A DNA stretch of 64,000 nucleotides from Chrysopilus asiliformis. Its lineage: Eukaryota > Arthropoda > Insecta > Diptera > Rhagionidae. The number at the start of each line of letters is the position of its first letter. The stretch's first letter is position 1. The DNA is taken from contig OZ035962.1 in the NCBI GenBank assembly GCA_964034945.1, positions 111,152,734 through 111,216,733 on the forward strand, read 5' to 3'. Under the pieces are notes generated by a model, which did no database searches, was not told the DNA's origin, and worked only from the letters and a program-made list of their open reading frames with translations. The position numbers and the translations under genes are program-made. This document shows positions 46,611 through 57,950 of the stretch, piece after piece.

Positions 46611-47217
46611 TTCTAGCTTTGCACCGGTTTGTTTTTGGCTGGCAGATTTAATTCATTATTTTTTGAGTAATTTTAACACGAAAATCGCCAATTGATCAAG
46701 AACACTCGTCCGTCCTAGATTAGACAGCTGGCCACACTGGGAAATGCTTTTTCGAACTGGTGAATAGACCATCTCGGAGATATCACTGGATTTCTGACGA
46801 TTCAAATTTAGGTGGTAATTGAAAATATCAGTTTTTTGTGGATGTTGAAAACCTTTTTGTTTTATATTGAAATATTGTTTGCGTAAAAAATTCCTCTCCC
46901 CTTTTGTTGAATCGAAAAATTAATCAAAGACGGTGATAAAAAGTTTTGAAATTTTACAATATTAAGGCAAAACACATATACGCAAATTTGAAATTGTACG
47001 TTTGTAAAAAACGATTGCGTGCATTTTTAATATTTCGAAATAATAGCGATATTCACTTCACCTCGCTAAACCGTCGCAAATTGAGTTTTTGGACCACTTT
47101 GCGAAGATTTTGCGATATGAAGTGAACTATTTTCTGCAGAAAGTTACATTTTAATGGTGGCCAAAATATCGAGACAAGTTGTTTGGTAGGTTCACGTGTT
47201 TTGTCACTTTTAGTGAG

Positions 47218-48153
47218 TTAGAGAGAAAATGCTGAATTTCTCATTTCTTTAATTTTAAAACTGTCAAAAGCACTTAATGGAAATGGATGATCCAAAATGG
47301 AAGGATGAACTGAACTTATACGAACTTTTTCAAATTCATCTTCTTTTCTCAACAATTTGCTTGTTGGGGACAAACTCGAATCTGACAACCCTCGAAGGCC
47401 GCCATTATTGCAAAAAAGTGACAGATTTGATTGGATGGTTTCATATTTTGTAAAGTTTTCCCATTTTGCGTGCACATTCGTAGTAGTTTTATATAAATAA
47501 AGGTTGCAAAATGCAGACGAGAGTGCAAGGAAGAGAATAAAATATTTGCATTGCAGGTGACTACAATTTCGAGACGAGAATTCGGTTGGAAAGTTGGAGG
47601 AATCTGTCACGGTGCATTTTTTCATGCAAAAAAGCAAAATTACGCTTTCAACGAAGACGAACGCTGGCCAAAACAATTTAATTATGCTACCATTGAATGG
47701 AGCGCGTGATACCGTTACGAAAAAGGTAATTCCACTTGACCATATTTCAATTTCAATATTTGGATAGCGGAGGTCGTCTCGACTGCCGAAATATTTTTGG
47801 TGACTCCTTTTACAAAGTCTTGTATTCGGATGTATTGTAATGTGATAGTTTGTTGACCAAACTTGGGCAAAAGAATTTTTTCCCTGTAACCGCAATGGAA
47901 ACTCGCCTGGGATTTTCGTTTTTCCGCTTGTTTTTGTTGAAATTTTAATTTTAGCCTTTCGACACGCAACTTTGTATTGTTTCGCCCCGCTATTAGTACT
48001 CGTTTTTTCTGCTTTTTTTTTTTTTTGATATTTTTGTTCGTGATAAGAAACACGAGGAGAGATGACTCTCGCAGAATATAGAAATGCTAAAATTATAAAA
48101 TGAGTTATCGCTGTTGGTTGGCCGCAGTTTCTCCTGAAGTGTTGAAAACTCAA
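47218..48153 (-). CDS. Unsupported long open frame (311 codons)
   Basis: The longest open frame in this intergenic region, starting ATG at 48153-48151. The translation has low-complexity Lys stretches and two short hydrophobic segments (A-I-T-H-F-I-I-L-A-F-L, F-I-L-F-L-A-L-S-S-A-F), but no motif I recognise and no intron evidence. Could be a lineage-specific gene or chance. I lean to chance because the composition resembles translated AT-rich intergenic DNA. Confidence 0.15.
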   Translation of the reverse strand: MSFQHFRRNCGQPTAITHFIILAFLYSARVISPRVSYHEQKYQKKKKAEKTSTNSGAKQYKVACRKAKIKISTKTSGKTKIPGEFPLRLQGKNSFAQVWSTNYHITIHPNTRLCKRSHQKYFGSRDDLRYPNIEIEIWSSGITFFVTVSRAPFNGSIIKLFWPAFVFVESVILLFCMKKCTVTDSSNFPTEFSSRNCSHLQCKYFILFLALSSAFCNLYLYKTTTNVHAKWENFTKYETIQSNLSLFCNNGGLRGLSDSSLSPTSKLLRKEDEFEKVRISSVHPSILDHPFPLSAFDSFKIKEMRNSAFSL

Positions 48154-49642
48154 CCTAAATTTAATTTTCAGAAATTCCTGCCATCAATTTCGGTAGCACA
48201 AAATGGGTTGGGTATGCTAACGTTAGCCACACCGTCACAGGTTAGACCGAATATTAATTTATAAATTGCTGTTTTGATCGTTTATCACGTGTTCCTTTTG
48301 CTATTTTCTTGCCGTCAATATTCATTTATCAATTCGTCGGTCGTGAGAATTTCAAATTATAGGCGGATGACATAAACGACAGCTTTGTGATGGTTCCGCC
48401 TATACTTGAATACAGGTTAATTAGTAGGAAGCAATTTTCAAAAATAGAATAATCAGTTTAAATTGATAAATTCCCCCGTTTATCGATTGTATTCGAGAGA
48501 ATCGCGATGAACCCTTTTGTTGTACAAAACATTGTCTAAAAAAAACTTTATAAAAAAGTGTTCAAATAATCAAATTTTGCTAAAGTTTTTTTGTGAGTTG
48601 CATTTAAACATCAATTGAAACACTAAACTGTGAAAAAATAAAATAAAATGAGAAATATTGATCTAGAAACCTATTAACAATTCAAAGAAAATCTTTCGCA
48701 ATTAAAAATGATCAAAAATTGATTCACATAACCGTAATTTATCTTCTTTTGTTCTGATGTTCTAACAACATTTTTGAAACTTCCGATTAATTGCTATCTT
48801 TTACTCGTATATGTGACATTATTTAGCTTTCAATTCAATTGAAAGTCACAAAAACCATATCAGAGCATCACAACAAAAGCAGATAGGCATAAAAAATCAT
48901 GAAATTACGGTTAAATCAAACCTTTGTTACACTTTTTTTACTTTGTTAAAAAGTTAAGTAATTTATGACGAGTTAAAATTGCACAAAATGCTATTACATA
49001 GTTTGTTTAATGAGAAATTTTGTTGTTGGATAACATAAGCAACATCGATAAAGAGATACAGAAATGGAATACTTTTATTGGTAATCAAAAATTTGGCTTA
49101 AGCGCTATTACAAATATGACTGAAAATCGTTTGTTGTGATTGATACAATAATTTGCAATGCATTGTTTCTGTATTTCCTCTGTTTCGGTTCGCAATAAAA
49201 ATCATTCCAGTAAACAGTCGAACTTCTTCAAATGCACAGTATTGAATTTTTAACTTGAGATTGTAATATTTTTTTACTAATGTGTTTTTTTTTTAAATTA
49301 AAAAGTGAACTGAAAATTTCGGAACATTAAATTTGAATAATGTGTGGATAAAGTTACCAGCACAACTGAGTTTCATCTAAAAACACAATTTTTTCGCATT
49401 TTAAAGTATGTTCTTTGAGTTTTGAGTTTCATCTAAAAAAAACATAAAAACACAAGTTTTTTTCGCATTTTAAAGTACGTTCTTAAGGTGCCGTTCCACA
49501 TGAGAGTAAATACCGGCGAGAACCTCTCGATAGCAGCTACTCGCAAATGGAGACGTCTCTGAGAGTCGCTCGCAAAAACTCGCGAGCTAGTTTCTGCGAG
49601 GTGTCAAAAGTTCTTCTACTCTCTAGTCAACAGGCCTCCACT

Positions 49643-51182
49643 CAGTGATGCTATGTACCTTTAGTGAAATTCCCCATTCCAAATGACGAAATCCCCCTTT
49701 TTCCCCTTTTTCAATGACGAAATTCCCCTCGTTTTCCCCCTATAAAAACAACGAATTTTTAATAAAGAATTCATTTATTAAAACCAAAAATTATTGTCCT
49801 CTGGACTCATGTTAGTCTTTTAAGAGAAAAAAGCACAAATTAGGAAATAATTTTATATTTTGGAAACAAAATACTCGTTAATTGTATTCCCGATAAAGCG
49901 GCCCCTACACGTTCAATCTTGCAGTCAATCATGCTGTCACAGCAAAAAGCTTATTTGCACTAGACGCTCAATCATGCACGCAAGCATCACTTATTTCGAA
50001 ACAGCCAAACCGACAGCACACAACACTTAATATAAATTTAAAAAAAACTTTATATAAAACAACACTTAATATAAATTTAAAAAATCTTTGTCCTTATATT
50101 TTGCACTTTTCGTCATCCACAACTCACTTCTTTGTCGATATAACTCGAAAAAGGATTCCCAAAAAACTTTATCTTTTATATGCGACACCTTTTCACTACA
50201 AAAAATTACACTGAAATGACGAATTGATTGACAGCATCGCCATACACGTTCAAGCATGCTGTGATTCAAAAAGCTCCCTTGAAAAATATCAAAATGATTT
50301 TGATATTGGCCAGCATGCTGTCAATCATTAAATTTTGCATGACAGCATCACCATAGACGTTCAAAATGCTGTCACAGCATGCGATGATTGACTGCAAGAT
50401 TGAACATGTAGGGACCGCTTAACAGTGTCACGGGTCTCCAACCAAACGTCAAATAAGATATGAAAAGAAGCCGGGATTCACAATTAGATAATAATCAAAG
50501 CAAGTCACGAATTTATAAATCAAGGTAGTTCCTTTGCTTTCGAGCTTAAAATGATCCTGTCCTCCTTAAATTCGGTTAAATTACCGATTTAATTGATTTT
50601 TACATAGTTAAAACAAAGCATTTCCGCTGATTTGCAATTTAAAATATTTTTATTGAAAATATATTTAAGAAATCCGAAAAACAAAAAATATGTGTCAATG
50701 AACTTTCATAGAAACTACTTTCCATTAAAGTCTTAAAGTAGTTTAAAGTAATTACTTTGAATAACATGAGAAATGGTACTTTTTAATGTTCTTTTTTCAA
50801 AGCGGTTAAAAAGTACACGGAAAAATCGGTTAAACGTACATTCCAAAGCCCTTTTAAAGTGCTTTCGTTTAAAAGATTGGTGTGTACTTTACAATTGCAA
50901 TAAGATCATTATAAAGTGGCAAATGCATAAATAAGGGCATTTCCTTCGCTCTTTACCTTTGCCTAAGCTTGGAATTGGATTGTAATTGTTTTTATTTATT
51001 TGTATTTTTACTTTTCCGTAATTTTTTAAAAGTATTTCGGATTTAGTTGAAAGGCGAAGATTTTCCCCTCGTTGTAAATCGTTTCCCCTCGTTTTGAAGC
51101 GTTTTCCCCTTTTCCCCTATTATCAATTTTTATAGTCAAATTCCCCGCAAAAAGGGGAATTCCCCTCGATATAGCATCACTG
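49643..51182. mobile_element. hAT-like non-autonomous element (8-bp duplication)
   Basis: Short inverted ends CAGTGATGCTAT and ATAGCATCACTG. Flanked by a perfect CCTCCACT at 49635-49642 and 51183-51190. An 8-bp duplication with CAG-type ends is diagnostic of the hAT superfamily. No transposase frame; the interior has inverted 'ttcccctttttcccc' tracts. Inserted in the outer element. Confidence 0.88.
49897..50419. mobile_element. Innermost element (TAA duplication)
   Basis: Ends AGCGGCCCCTACACGTTCAA and its near complement ending GTAGGGACCGCT. Flanked by TAA at 49894-49896 and 50420-50422. Interior has several 'catgctgtcaatcat' type motifs in both orientations. 523 bp, non-coding, Harbinger-like. 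Sits inside the hAT-like element. Confidence 0.85.
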
Positions 51183-51642
51183 CCTCCACTGAACTCTCGG
51201 AGAGTAGCTCGTCAGATACGAACAGCGTTTGAATTTCGCTAGTAGCTCTCGAGAACGCTAGAAGGTCGATTTCGCTAGTAGCGGTAGAAAAATCGCCGAA
51301 ATTAACTCTCAAATGAACAACCTCCTGCGAGTAACTCTCGAGAGATTTTGAGAGTTACTCGCGTATTTACTCTCATGTGGAGCGGCACCTTTAGAGTTTT
51401 TTCGTATCAATTTTTATTTTCCTCCTCTGCTTAACTATACAAGAAAAGTATTGTACAAGTTTTAATGACTATGACCCACTCGAGAACGCGGACAGGTAGA
51501 AACTGCCTGATAAATACGAATTCCGTTTCAGAAAAAACGCTTAGGATGTCCGTGCATCTGCCTGTCGGTCTGTCTGTCGATCTCTTCGATGCTCGTATCT
51601 TAAACTAGCTTGCATATCTGTCGTTGCCGGGTTAAAGTTTTG

Positions 51643-52003
51643 TTTTTGCATCAAAAAACCAAGAAATAGCTTCAAAACTTTTGAAAAAAATTCGACTGTA
51701 GGAGCTATCGTTTCTAATTTTGAAATTCTAACACCAGACTTGTGTTCAGAGAGGGAAAAAGGGTATTTGCGTTATCTTTACAGGAACTTCCGAACCACCA
51801 AACCGATTACCATGAAATTTTGCATACAGATTCGTCTTAAAAAAATTCGAAACGGGAGGTCCTGTAAAGATAACGCAAATATCCTTTTTCCCATTCTGAT
51901 CACAAATCTGGTGTTCGAATTTCAAAATTAGAAACGATAGCTCCTACGGACGAGTTTTTTTCAAAAGTTTTTGAGTTATTTCTTGGTTTTTTGATGCAAA
52001 AAA
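51643..52003. repeat. Large palindrome of dispersed-repeat sequence
   Basis: TTTTTGCATCAAAAAACCAA at the left matches the complement ending at about 52003. Both arms contain an 'agataacgcaaatatcc' type block and 'gaaacgatagctccta'. Arm fragments recur singly at 26320-26440, 27100-27240 and 37780-38220, so this is two inverted copies of a dispersed repeat. Confidence 0.7.
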
Positions 52004-52310
52004 AAAAACGCAAATATGCTTTCCCCAATATATTCTTGGAGAAAGTGGCTTTTCGGGATCGTTGATCACGAATCTGATGTTAGAAATTTCAAAATTCGAA
52101 ACAGGAGGTCCTAAAAGCTTAATTTTTTGTTGTTTCTTTGTTTTTTGGTGCTAAAACAAATTAATGCAAGAGATTTTAATCTGGCAATAAAGCAAGTAAA
52201 GCCTTTAAAGCTGTCTATTGATTTTTTCAAAAACGATTGAATCGATTGTGACGATTTTTGTCTGCATGGTTTTGAGTAATAAAATTTGGGATATTTTCAC
52301 AAAAAAAAAT

Positions 52311-52468
52311 CTGACCGTCTGTCTGTCCGTCTGTCTGTCGGCCTGTCTGTCCGTCTGTCTGTCTGTCTGTTCGTCTGTCTGTCCGTCTGTCTGTCCGTCT
52401 GTCTGTCGGCCTGTCTGTTGGTTTGTTTGTCTACCTGTTTGTCAGTCCGTCTGTCCGTCCATCTGTCC
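52311..52468 (+). repeat. GTCT/GTCC tetranucleotide microsatellite
   Basis: About 158 bp of imperfect (CTGT)n and CTGTCCGT units. It lies at the edge of dispersed repeat R3 (52470-53000). The open frames across it are low-complexity artefacts. Confidence 0.9.
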
Positions 52469-52469
52469 A

Positions 52470-53000
52470 TGAACACCATAACTTTCGAAAGGATTGAGCT
52501 AGAGACTTGAAATTTTGTATGGTTATGTTTCTTGTAAATGGCAAGGCTAAGTTCTTGAACGGGCCAAATCGGACAATTCCTTCCCTCCTCCCTCATACAA
52601 ACGAAATAGTTTTTTTTACAATTTTCTCGAAAACGGTAAGTCGTATTGAAAAATTTATATAGGTAAAATGTGTTTAGACTATGATTTTACATAATTTTTG
52701 TGAAATCCAGTTGAACCAATCTTTCCCCTCTCCAGTGCAAATTCAATACTTTTTTTTCTATTTTCTCGAAAACGGCGCATAGTATCGAAAAATTTATAAA
52801 GATGAAATCCGTTTAGAATATTATTTTACATACCCGTTCCATACATCTAAATCCAATTGGACCACTCCTTCCCCCCCGTCTCCCATACAAATGAATTTTT
52901 TTTTCACAAAAATGTTGTCTGCTCTCATATAGAGTATTTGACGATTGGCCCCTGGTAATTGTGGCTTTTCTTATGTTTTTAAAAATCATCTGTCAGTTGT
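52470..53000 (+). repeat. Dispersed repeat R3, copy 2
   Basis: Shares 'gaacaccataactttcgaaa', 'tttctcgaaaacgg' (twice) and 'aatttataaagatgaaatcc' type blocks with 24725-24770 and 25200-25520. Confidence 0.65.
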
Positions 53001-53531
53001 GATAAGTGTGAAAGATTCTTATCTCGATTTATTATTTTGTTATTTTCTTGATAAATAAAACAAAAAGATAGAAAAAAAAACATTGCGATGATAACAACTG
53101 CATTAAGCGGTTTCATTATTAATTGCTTTTAAGAATTCTCTTGATTGAGACAGAAAGGTGAAAAGTACAATAAATTTATTTGAATTGTAGTTTCAATTAG
53201 AGTGAAAAATTTTGAATTTTCTGTTCAACTTTTCCAAGGTTGAAAATTTAAGGAGTTAAAATTTCAATTAAAGGGCAAGTAATTTTCTTTAAGGCTTTTA
53301 AAAAAGTTTATCAAAAAATCCATTCAAATTAATACAAAATATGTATAAAAACTTTTTTTTGTTTATTTATTCCCTTCCTTGTAGAACATGGCAGCTATGA
53401 GAGATTAAACAAAAGCTGATTAGCAAGCTAGCAAGCAACCTTATCCCGCACTCCAAACAGTAGATGACCCGATCCAGTATTCGGCATCCCAAAAAACCTC
53501 CACCAATCGCGTGCAGTAAAAAGAAAATCCA

Positions 53532-56500
53532 ATGGACAGCAATTCCAGCCGCAATTACGGAAATGCGTTTCTGCATGGAAAAATCGTCGTCATTCACCGC
53601 AAGGAGAATCAGGGCTTCGGTTTCACACTCCGTCATTTTATTGCACAGCCGCCAGATGAGTGGGCTTTCCCTCGATCTCCGTTGTCTGGAGTCGCTGGAC
53701 AAGCGCAACCACAAATGGAAACCGTGTTTATTAAAGAAGTACATCTGAACGGTCCAGCGCACGCTGCTGGCTTGAAAAAAGGCGATCGTCTATTGAAGGT
53801 GAACAGCATACCGATTAATGGAGTGCCGTATAGCACAATTGTTAGCATAATCAAGCAAACACCGACGATTTTAGTGCTTGAGATCGTGCCAAAGGAATGC
53901 GATTTACTGCAGGTCTACTACACCGATTTGGCGCACAACCCAAACACCAATCGTCAGCCTTATAACCAGCAGCAACAGCAGCCACAGCCACACCGATCCG
54001 CTGTTCCGTGTAAACTGTCCCCAATGTCGAACATTCAAACTGTTGAGAAGCCGCCGCCAATCAACAGAAACGTCGAGAATCCTCAGCTTTCAGTTGCCGC
54101 TGCATCTGCAGGAATAGTGCCAACGCCACTCAATCATTTCACGCCGATTTCCATCAATCGGAATGATATGATGGTGGCGGAGAATCTATTGCGCAGGAAT
54201 CTACGCGACGAGGACGAACTCATACATTCCCAGCAGCACGAGTTCATGACGAGACTTCGCAAAAGCATCGAACAGAAGGAGGAGTTTCTTAATTCGCCAC
54301 CATTCAACAAAACATCGAATTCGAATTTCATTCAGCAGAAGGAATTCTACTCACGGCCTAATCGAATGCATCCATCGTGGCCACCAGCCAACGAGGAATT
54401 CCTCCACGGTCTGACGACTGGCGGCATGGGTCCCACATCTCTGGATGGTGTGGGAGCTTCATCAATGCCAGCCATGCCAGGACCACAGCAAGCGCCACAA
54501 AGTTCAAACATGACAGTAGTCGCTGGACTACCGGAAAATAATAAATCCCGAGGATTAACGTTGAAAATCGAGAATCAAGAGAATCTCTTCTCATCGAACG
54601 AATGCAGAAAAAATAAGATTTTACTAACAGCCGATGGCAAATCGAATCGAGATCGTTCACGCGATCGCTTCAATGGGGTGCTGCGTGCCCAGCAGACCTC
54701 GCCCGAAATGAAAATCACCGAGAAAATCAACGAACTGAAGCAGACTGATAATGGATTTCATGTGGTATCAGATTTGACCAAGCAATTTGAGTATGGAAGG
54801 CCACTGTCGCCGGATGGTGGTGTAGCGGATAAAACTTTACTGCACAAGAGCGAATTGAGTCGGATTAAGACCAAGTTTGCGATTCCTGTGGTCACCCTCA
54901 GGAAAAAGGAGATCGAAAGGAAAATGTGCAAATCTCCACCGCCACCACCAGTGCCACCGCATGGGATTGGCTTCGAGCAGACCAGCAGCAGTAATGCTTC
55001 GGGAAGTGGTGGTGCAACTATCATGCATAGAAATGCATTTAACGAGGATAATAAGACTTCACTGATTCAGTATTCTACTAATAAGGGTTCACATAAACTG
55101 CTGTCAACGATGGCGACCACCATGGGTATGGGTTCAAAGAATGAAACAGCGAACGGCAACGATAATCAATTGGGGAAATACGAAAACTGTGATCAATTTC
55201 AGACCTCATCCGCGATGTCGTCCTCGGCATTGGCGTCTCAGGCCGCTCAACATATCGTCCGTCGGTACAAATCAATCGTTTTCGATGATAACAAGCCGAT
55301 GAGACGGATTTCATATCTTCGAGCGACTGGCAATGAAAATGATTACAATTTGGATGTGTCGGCAGCGGCTGCAAATAATCAACATGTGGTCGCTGTTGAT
55401 GTGAACGTGGAAAAGGATCAACTGCAAGAGCTTAAAAACGCCCAGATCGATGAACAATTGCCGTCATTGCGAGGTGAATTCAATTACAAATCGGCATACG
55501 TGCGAGGTAAGCGTTCGCATTCGAAAACGTGGCGTCCGGCTAAAGTGGAGCTCTACGGAGCCATCTTGAAAGTGGATATTGGCCGGGATGCAAAATCATC
55601 CGCGGAAGCTGGTCTGCTTGAGGTTCTCTCCGCAATGGACATTCGTGGCTATAACGTTACGGAGGATGACGACGCAAAGCGGAAGCACGTTTTCCGATTG
55701 ACAACGAAACCACAACGCAAAGAGTCGGACAGTTCAACAGGGAAAGATAACGAAGGTACGCAAATTCTATTCCAAACAAGAGATGCCAATGAGTTGAAAA
55801 TTTGGCTAACGGCACTTTGTGGGATCTCCTATGGCCACCATAGCACTGAAGTGTACAACACAACAAGAACGCCACATGAAAAGCAATCCGCGGAACCGCA
55901 AAAAGTCGCTGCCAGCACAACCGTTCAAACAAATATCTACTGTGAAGAGACCATGCAGCACATCTACGCACAGGTGACGAAAAGCTCAACCGATGCGGAT
56001 GTGAATTTCGGCAGTTCACCGATGCTCAAGTCGCGAAAGTCGTCCCAGCAGAAGGACGGCTCCGACAAGGAAATGGGCTCCCCGAAGACGAAAAACTGGA
56101 AGGATCTGCTGTTCAGAAAAATCCACTACCACCCAACGGACGCATCGCATCACAACCAACAGATCCCGACGACTGGATCGATTGGGGTGCCGTTGAAACA
56201 GTGCCCCATGTCCAAGGAGAACGAATTCGTGCCGTATCTTGTCGAGCTGTGCACGAAAATTGTCGAGACAAAGGGTTTGAATGTGGTTGGCATCTACAGA
56301 ATACCCGGCAATAAGGCAGCGATTTCTGAACTCAAAGAACAGGTCAATCGGAATGAATTTATGCTAAGCAGTAACAGTAATGGTGACGCCAGCGAATCAA
56401 AATGGGACGATGTGAATGTAGTTTCGAGCTTACTTAAACTTTTTATACGTAGTCTGCCAGACGCTCTACTTCCAAGTACCTTCTATAATAATTTCATTGA

Positions 56501-57950
56501 GGCGGACAAGAGAGTGGGTGAGAGTCGCCTGAAAGAGTTGAGATCACTGTTGAAAGCCCTTCCCAATTATCCCTATGAGACTTTAAAGCATATCATTCGA
56601 CATTTGCATCGTGTGAGTCTAAATTGTGATGTCAATCTGATGGAACCGAAGAATCTTGCTATTATCTTCGGACCATCGATCGTTCGAACGGCCAATGAGA
56701 CGTTAGAAATCGCTGTGAAAGATATGAAACATCAGTGCCGGATTGTAGAGCTGTTCGTCTCGCACTATGAGTACTTTTTCGAAAACGGACCAATGCCGAA
56801 GGTGTCGGAGCACGCTGGGATCACGTCGGTGACGTCACAGGAGGAGGAGGATCAGACCAGCATGTTACTGGATAACGTCTCCAAAATCGCGAATTTGCAA
56901 CACCAAGACAAGGAGTCGATGAGCTCTCGTTTCATTCCGCTACTAACCCGACGAACCCATGCAAAACGAAGCGCCAGCACTTCCATAAACTCGGATACGT
57001 ATTCTGGCGAAAGTATAATCTCATTTGAATCGTCAAAGAAGACCATCGAGCAAAGATCATCGGGAAGTTTCGAGTTCCGCGATAAAACTGATCAAGATAG
57101 CGTCGATGCGGCCAGTGTGCTGACCGATGATGATGAGTCCAACACGAGTCGCCTAAGTGATACAGGATCGATGTCTCTAACCACTATTACGGACACTCTG
57201 GATACGAAGCTGCGGAATCTGCGCAGCATCCCAATTTCAACCGATTTCAAAACAGAAAATAATCACATTAGCAAACTGAATCAGTCGCCGCACAAAGAAG
57301 GCTTCTCACAGCCACTCACCATTAGTGACAACATCCCCTACGCTGACGAATCCCCGGAACGTATTGTCCTCGCCCCAACCGTATTTTCGAAGTCCGCGGC
57401 TTTGCATGCAAAAGCCTTCGTTAGGCATTCACAACCGATTGCCAATTCAACTCCATCGCACGACTTGCTAAACTACTCTCGAGATCCATTAACCAAACCG
57501 AATCCAATTCTACGACTTTCGTATTCCAACGAACCATGCTCTGATGATTCAGAGGTTTCCACAACTAGCGATCCCAAGGAGTCGTTCATCATTTCCCCAC
57601 TCCTGATCGAGAGATACCGGAAACGGCGAGGCCATCGTTTGTTCCGGTCCGCTTCGTTCAATTGCCGCAACTATTCTGGACGGACGGCGCACAATAACTA
57701 CTCGAATCTGACCAAGGACGAGAAGACCGACATGAACATCACGAAGAAAAGACAAATCCAGAATAAGCAGAATCGATCGATTAAGAGACGCCACACTGTC
57801 GGTGGACCGCATGATTACACGACCGCCAGTAGACGTGCTTTGCCCGCAATGACGCCAGCAGGCGGGGGAGGTGGGGATCGGAATGTTGGAATACATGAAG
57901 TCGGTGCAATTATCACTGGGTCGGGGAATAAGCAGAAAATCGATAAATAA
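53532..57950 (+). CDS. PDZ-PH-RhoGAP protein, ARHGAP21/23 (RhoGAP19D) type
   Basis: One uninterrupted frame of 1472 codons. The PDZ domain is at about residues 15-118 (G-F-G-F-T-L-R carboxylate loop, H-A-A-G-L-K-K-G-D-R-L). Long polar, Ser/Gln-rich linkers follow, with a proline run near residue 470. The PH domain is at about 645-763 (V-R-G-K-R-S ... W-R-P-A-K-V-E-L; ends L-K-I-W-L-T-A-L). The RhoGAP domain is at about 886-1087. Its catalytic arginine finger is Arg 923 in V-G-I-Y-R-I-P-G, with the P-K-N-L-A-I-I-F-G-P-S motif downstream. Domain order matches the ARHGAP21/23 group, which inactivates Rho/Cdc42-type GTPases at adherens junctions and the Golgi. The tail is Ser-rich and basic. The ATG follows 'aaaatcca' and an in-frame stop. 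No coding intron, unlike the neighbours. Confidence 0.93.
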   Translation: MDSNSSRNYGNAFLHGKIVVIHRKENQGFGFTLRHFIAQPPDEWAFPRSPLSGVAGQAQPQMETVFIKEVHLNGPAHAAGLKKGDRLLKVNSIPINGVPYSTIVSIIKQTPTILVLEIVPKECDLLQVYYTDLAHNPNTNRQPYNQQQQQPQPHRSAVPCKLSPMSNIQTVEKPPPINRNVENPQLSVAAASAGIVPTPLNHFTPISINRNDMMVAENLLRRNLRDEDELIHSQQHEFMTRLRKSIEQKEEFLNSPPFNKTSNSNFIQQKEFYSRPNRMHPSWPPANEEFLHGLTTGGMGPTSLDGVGASSMPAMPGPQQAPQSSNMTVVAGLPENNKSRGLTLKIENQENLFSSNECRKNKILLTADGKSNRDRSRDRFNGVLRAQQTSPEMKITEKINELKQTDNGFHVVSDLTKQFEYGRPLSPDGGVADKTLLHKSELSRIKTKFAIPVVTLRKKEIERKMCKSPPPPPVPPHGIGFEQTSSSNASGSGGATIMHRNAFNEDNKTSLIQYSTNKGSHKLLSTMATTMGMGSKNETANGNDNQLGKYENCDQFQTSSAMSSSALASQAAQHIVRRYKSIVFDDNKPMRRISYLRATGNENDYNLDVSAAAANNQHVVAVDVNVEKDQLQELKNAQIDEQLPSLRGEFNYKSAYVRGKRSHSKTWRPAKVELYGAILKVDIGRDAKSSAEAGLLEVLSAMDIRGYNVTEDDDAKRKHVFRLTTKPQRKESDSSTGKDNEGTQILFQTRDANELKIWLTALCGISYGHHSTEVYNTTRTPHEKQSAEPQKVAASTTVQTNIYCEETMQHIYAQVTKSSTDADVNFGSSPMLKSRKSSQQKDGSDKEMGSPKTKNWKDLLFRKIHYHPTDASHHNQQIPTTGSIGVPLKQCPMSKENEFVPYLVELCTKIVETKGLNVVGIYRIPGNKAAISELKEQVNRNEFMLSSNSNGDASESKWDDVNVVSSLLKLFIRSLPDALLPSTFYNNFIEADKRVGESRLKELRSLLKALPNYPYETLKHIIRHLHRVSLNCDVNLMEPKNLAIIFGPSIVRTANETLEIAVKDMKHQCRIVELFVSHYEYFFENGPMPKVSEHAGITSVTSQEEEDQTSMLLDNVSKIANLQHQDKESMSSRFIPLLTRRTHAKRSASTSINSDTYSGESIISFESSKKTIEQRSSGSFEFRDKTDQDSVDAASVLTDDDESNTSRLSDTGSMSLTTITDTLDTKLRNLRSIPISTDFKTENNHISKLNQSPHKEGFSQPLTISDNIPYADESPERIVLAPTVFSKSAALHAKAFVRHSQPIANSTPSHDLLNYSRDPLTKPNPILRLSYSNEPCSDDSEVSTTSDPKESFIISPLLIERYRKRRGHRLFRSASFNCRNYSGRTAHNNYSNLTKDEKTDMNITKKRQIQNKQNRSIKRRHTVGGPHDYTTASRRALPAMTPAGGGGGDRNVGIHEVGAIITGSGNKQKIDK

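Larger units (their letters stand above)
49496..51390. mobile_element. Outer element of a three-level nest (TTA duplication)
   Basis: Ends AGGTGCCGTTCCACATGAG and CTCATGTGGAGCGGCACCT. Flanked by TTA at 49493-49495 and 51391-51393. Subterminal repeats of CTCGAGAGTTACTCGC type fill both arms. Excluding the inserted hAT-like element, the element itself is only about 350 bp. Harbinger-like by its 3-bp TTA duplication; non-coding. Confidence 0.85.
46611..53531. other. Gene-poor intergenic region, OPA1 to RhoGAP
   Basis: The right part must contain the RhoGAP promoter; an acceptor-like 'ccttgtag' at about 53376-53383 could begin a 5' UTR exon. 48358-48406 is a small palindrome-ended sequence (TAGGCGGA and TCCGCCTA). 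49496-51390 is a transposon nest and 51643-52003 a large palindrome. 52311-52468 is a microsatellite. No convincing coding exon. Confidence 0.6.

Noticed and set aside
52218..52596. S-V-C-L-S-V-C and T-D-R-Q-T-D-R open frames
   Set aside because: Translations of the GTCT/GTCC microsatellite on the two strands.
53367..53762. Minus-strand 131-codon frame over the RhoGAP start
   Set aside because: It lies antisense to the PDZ coding region, which has strong domain support.
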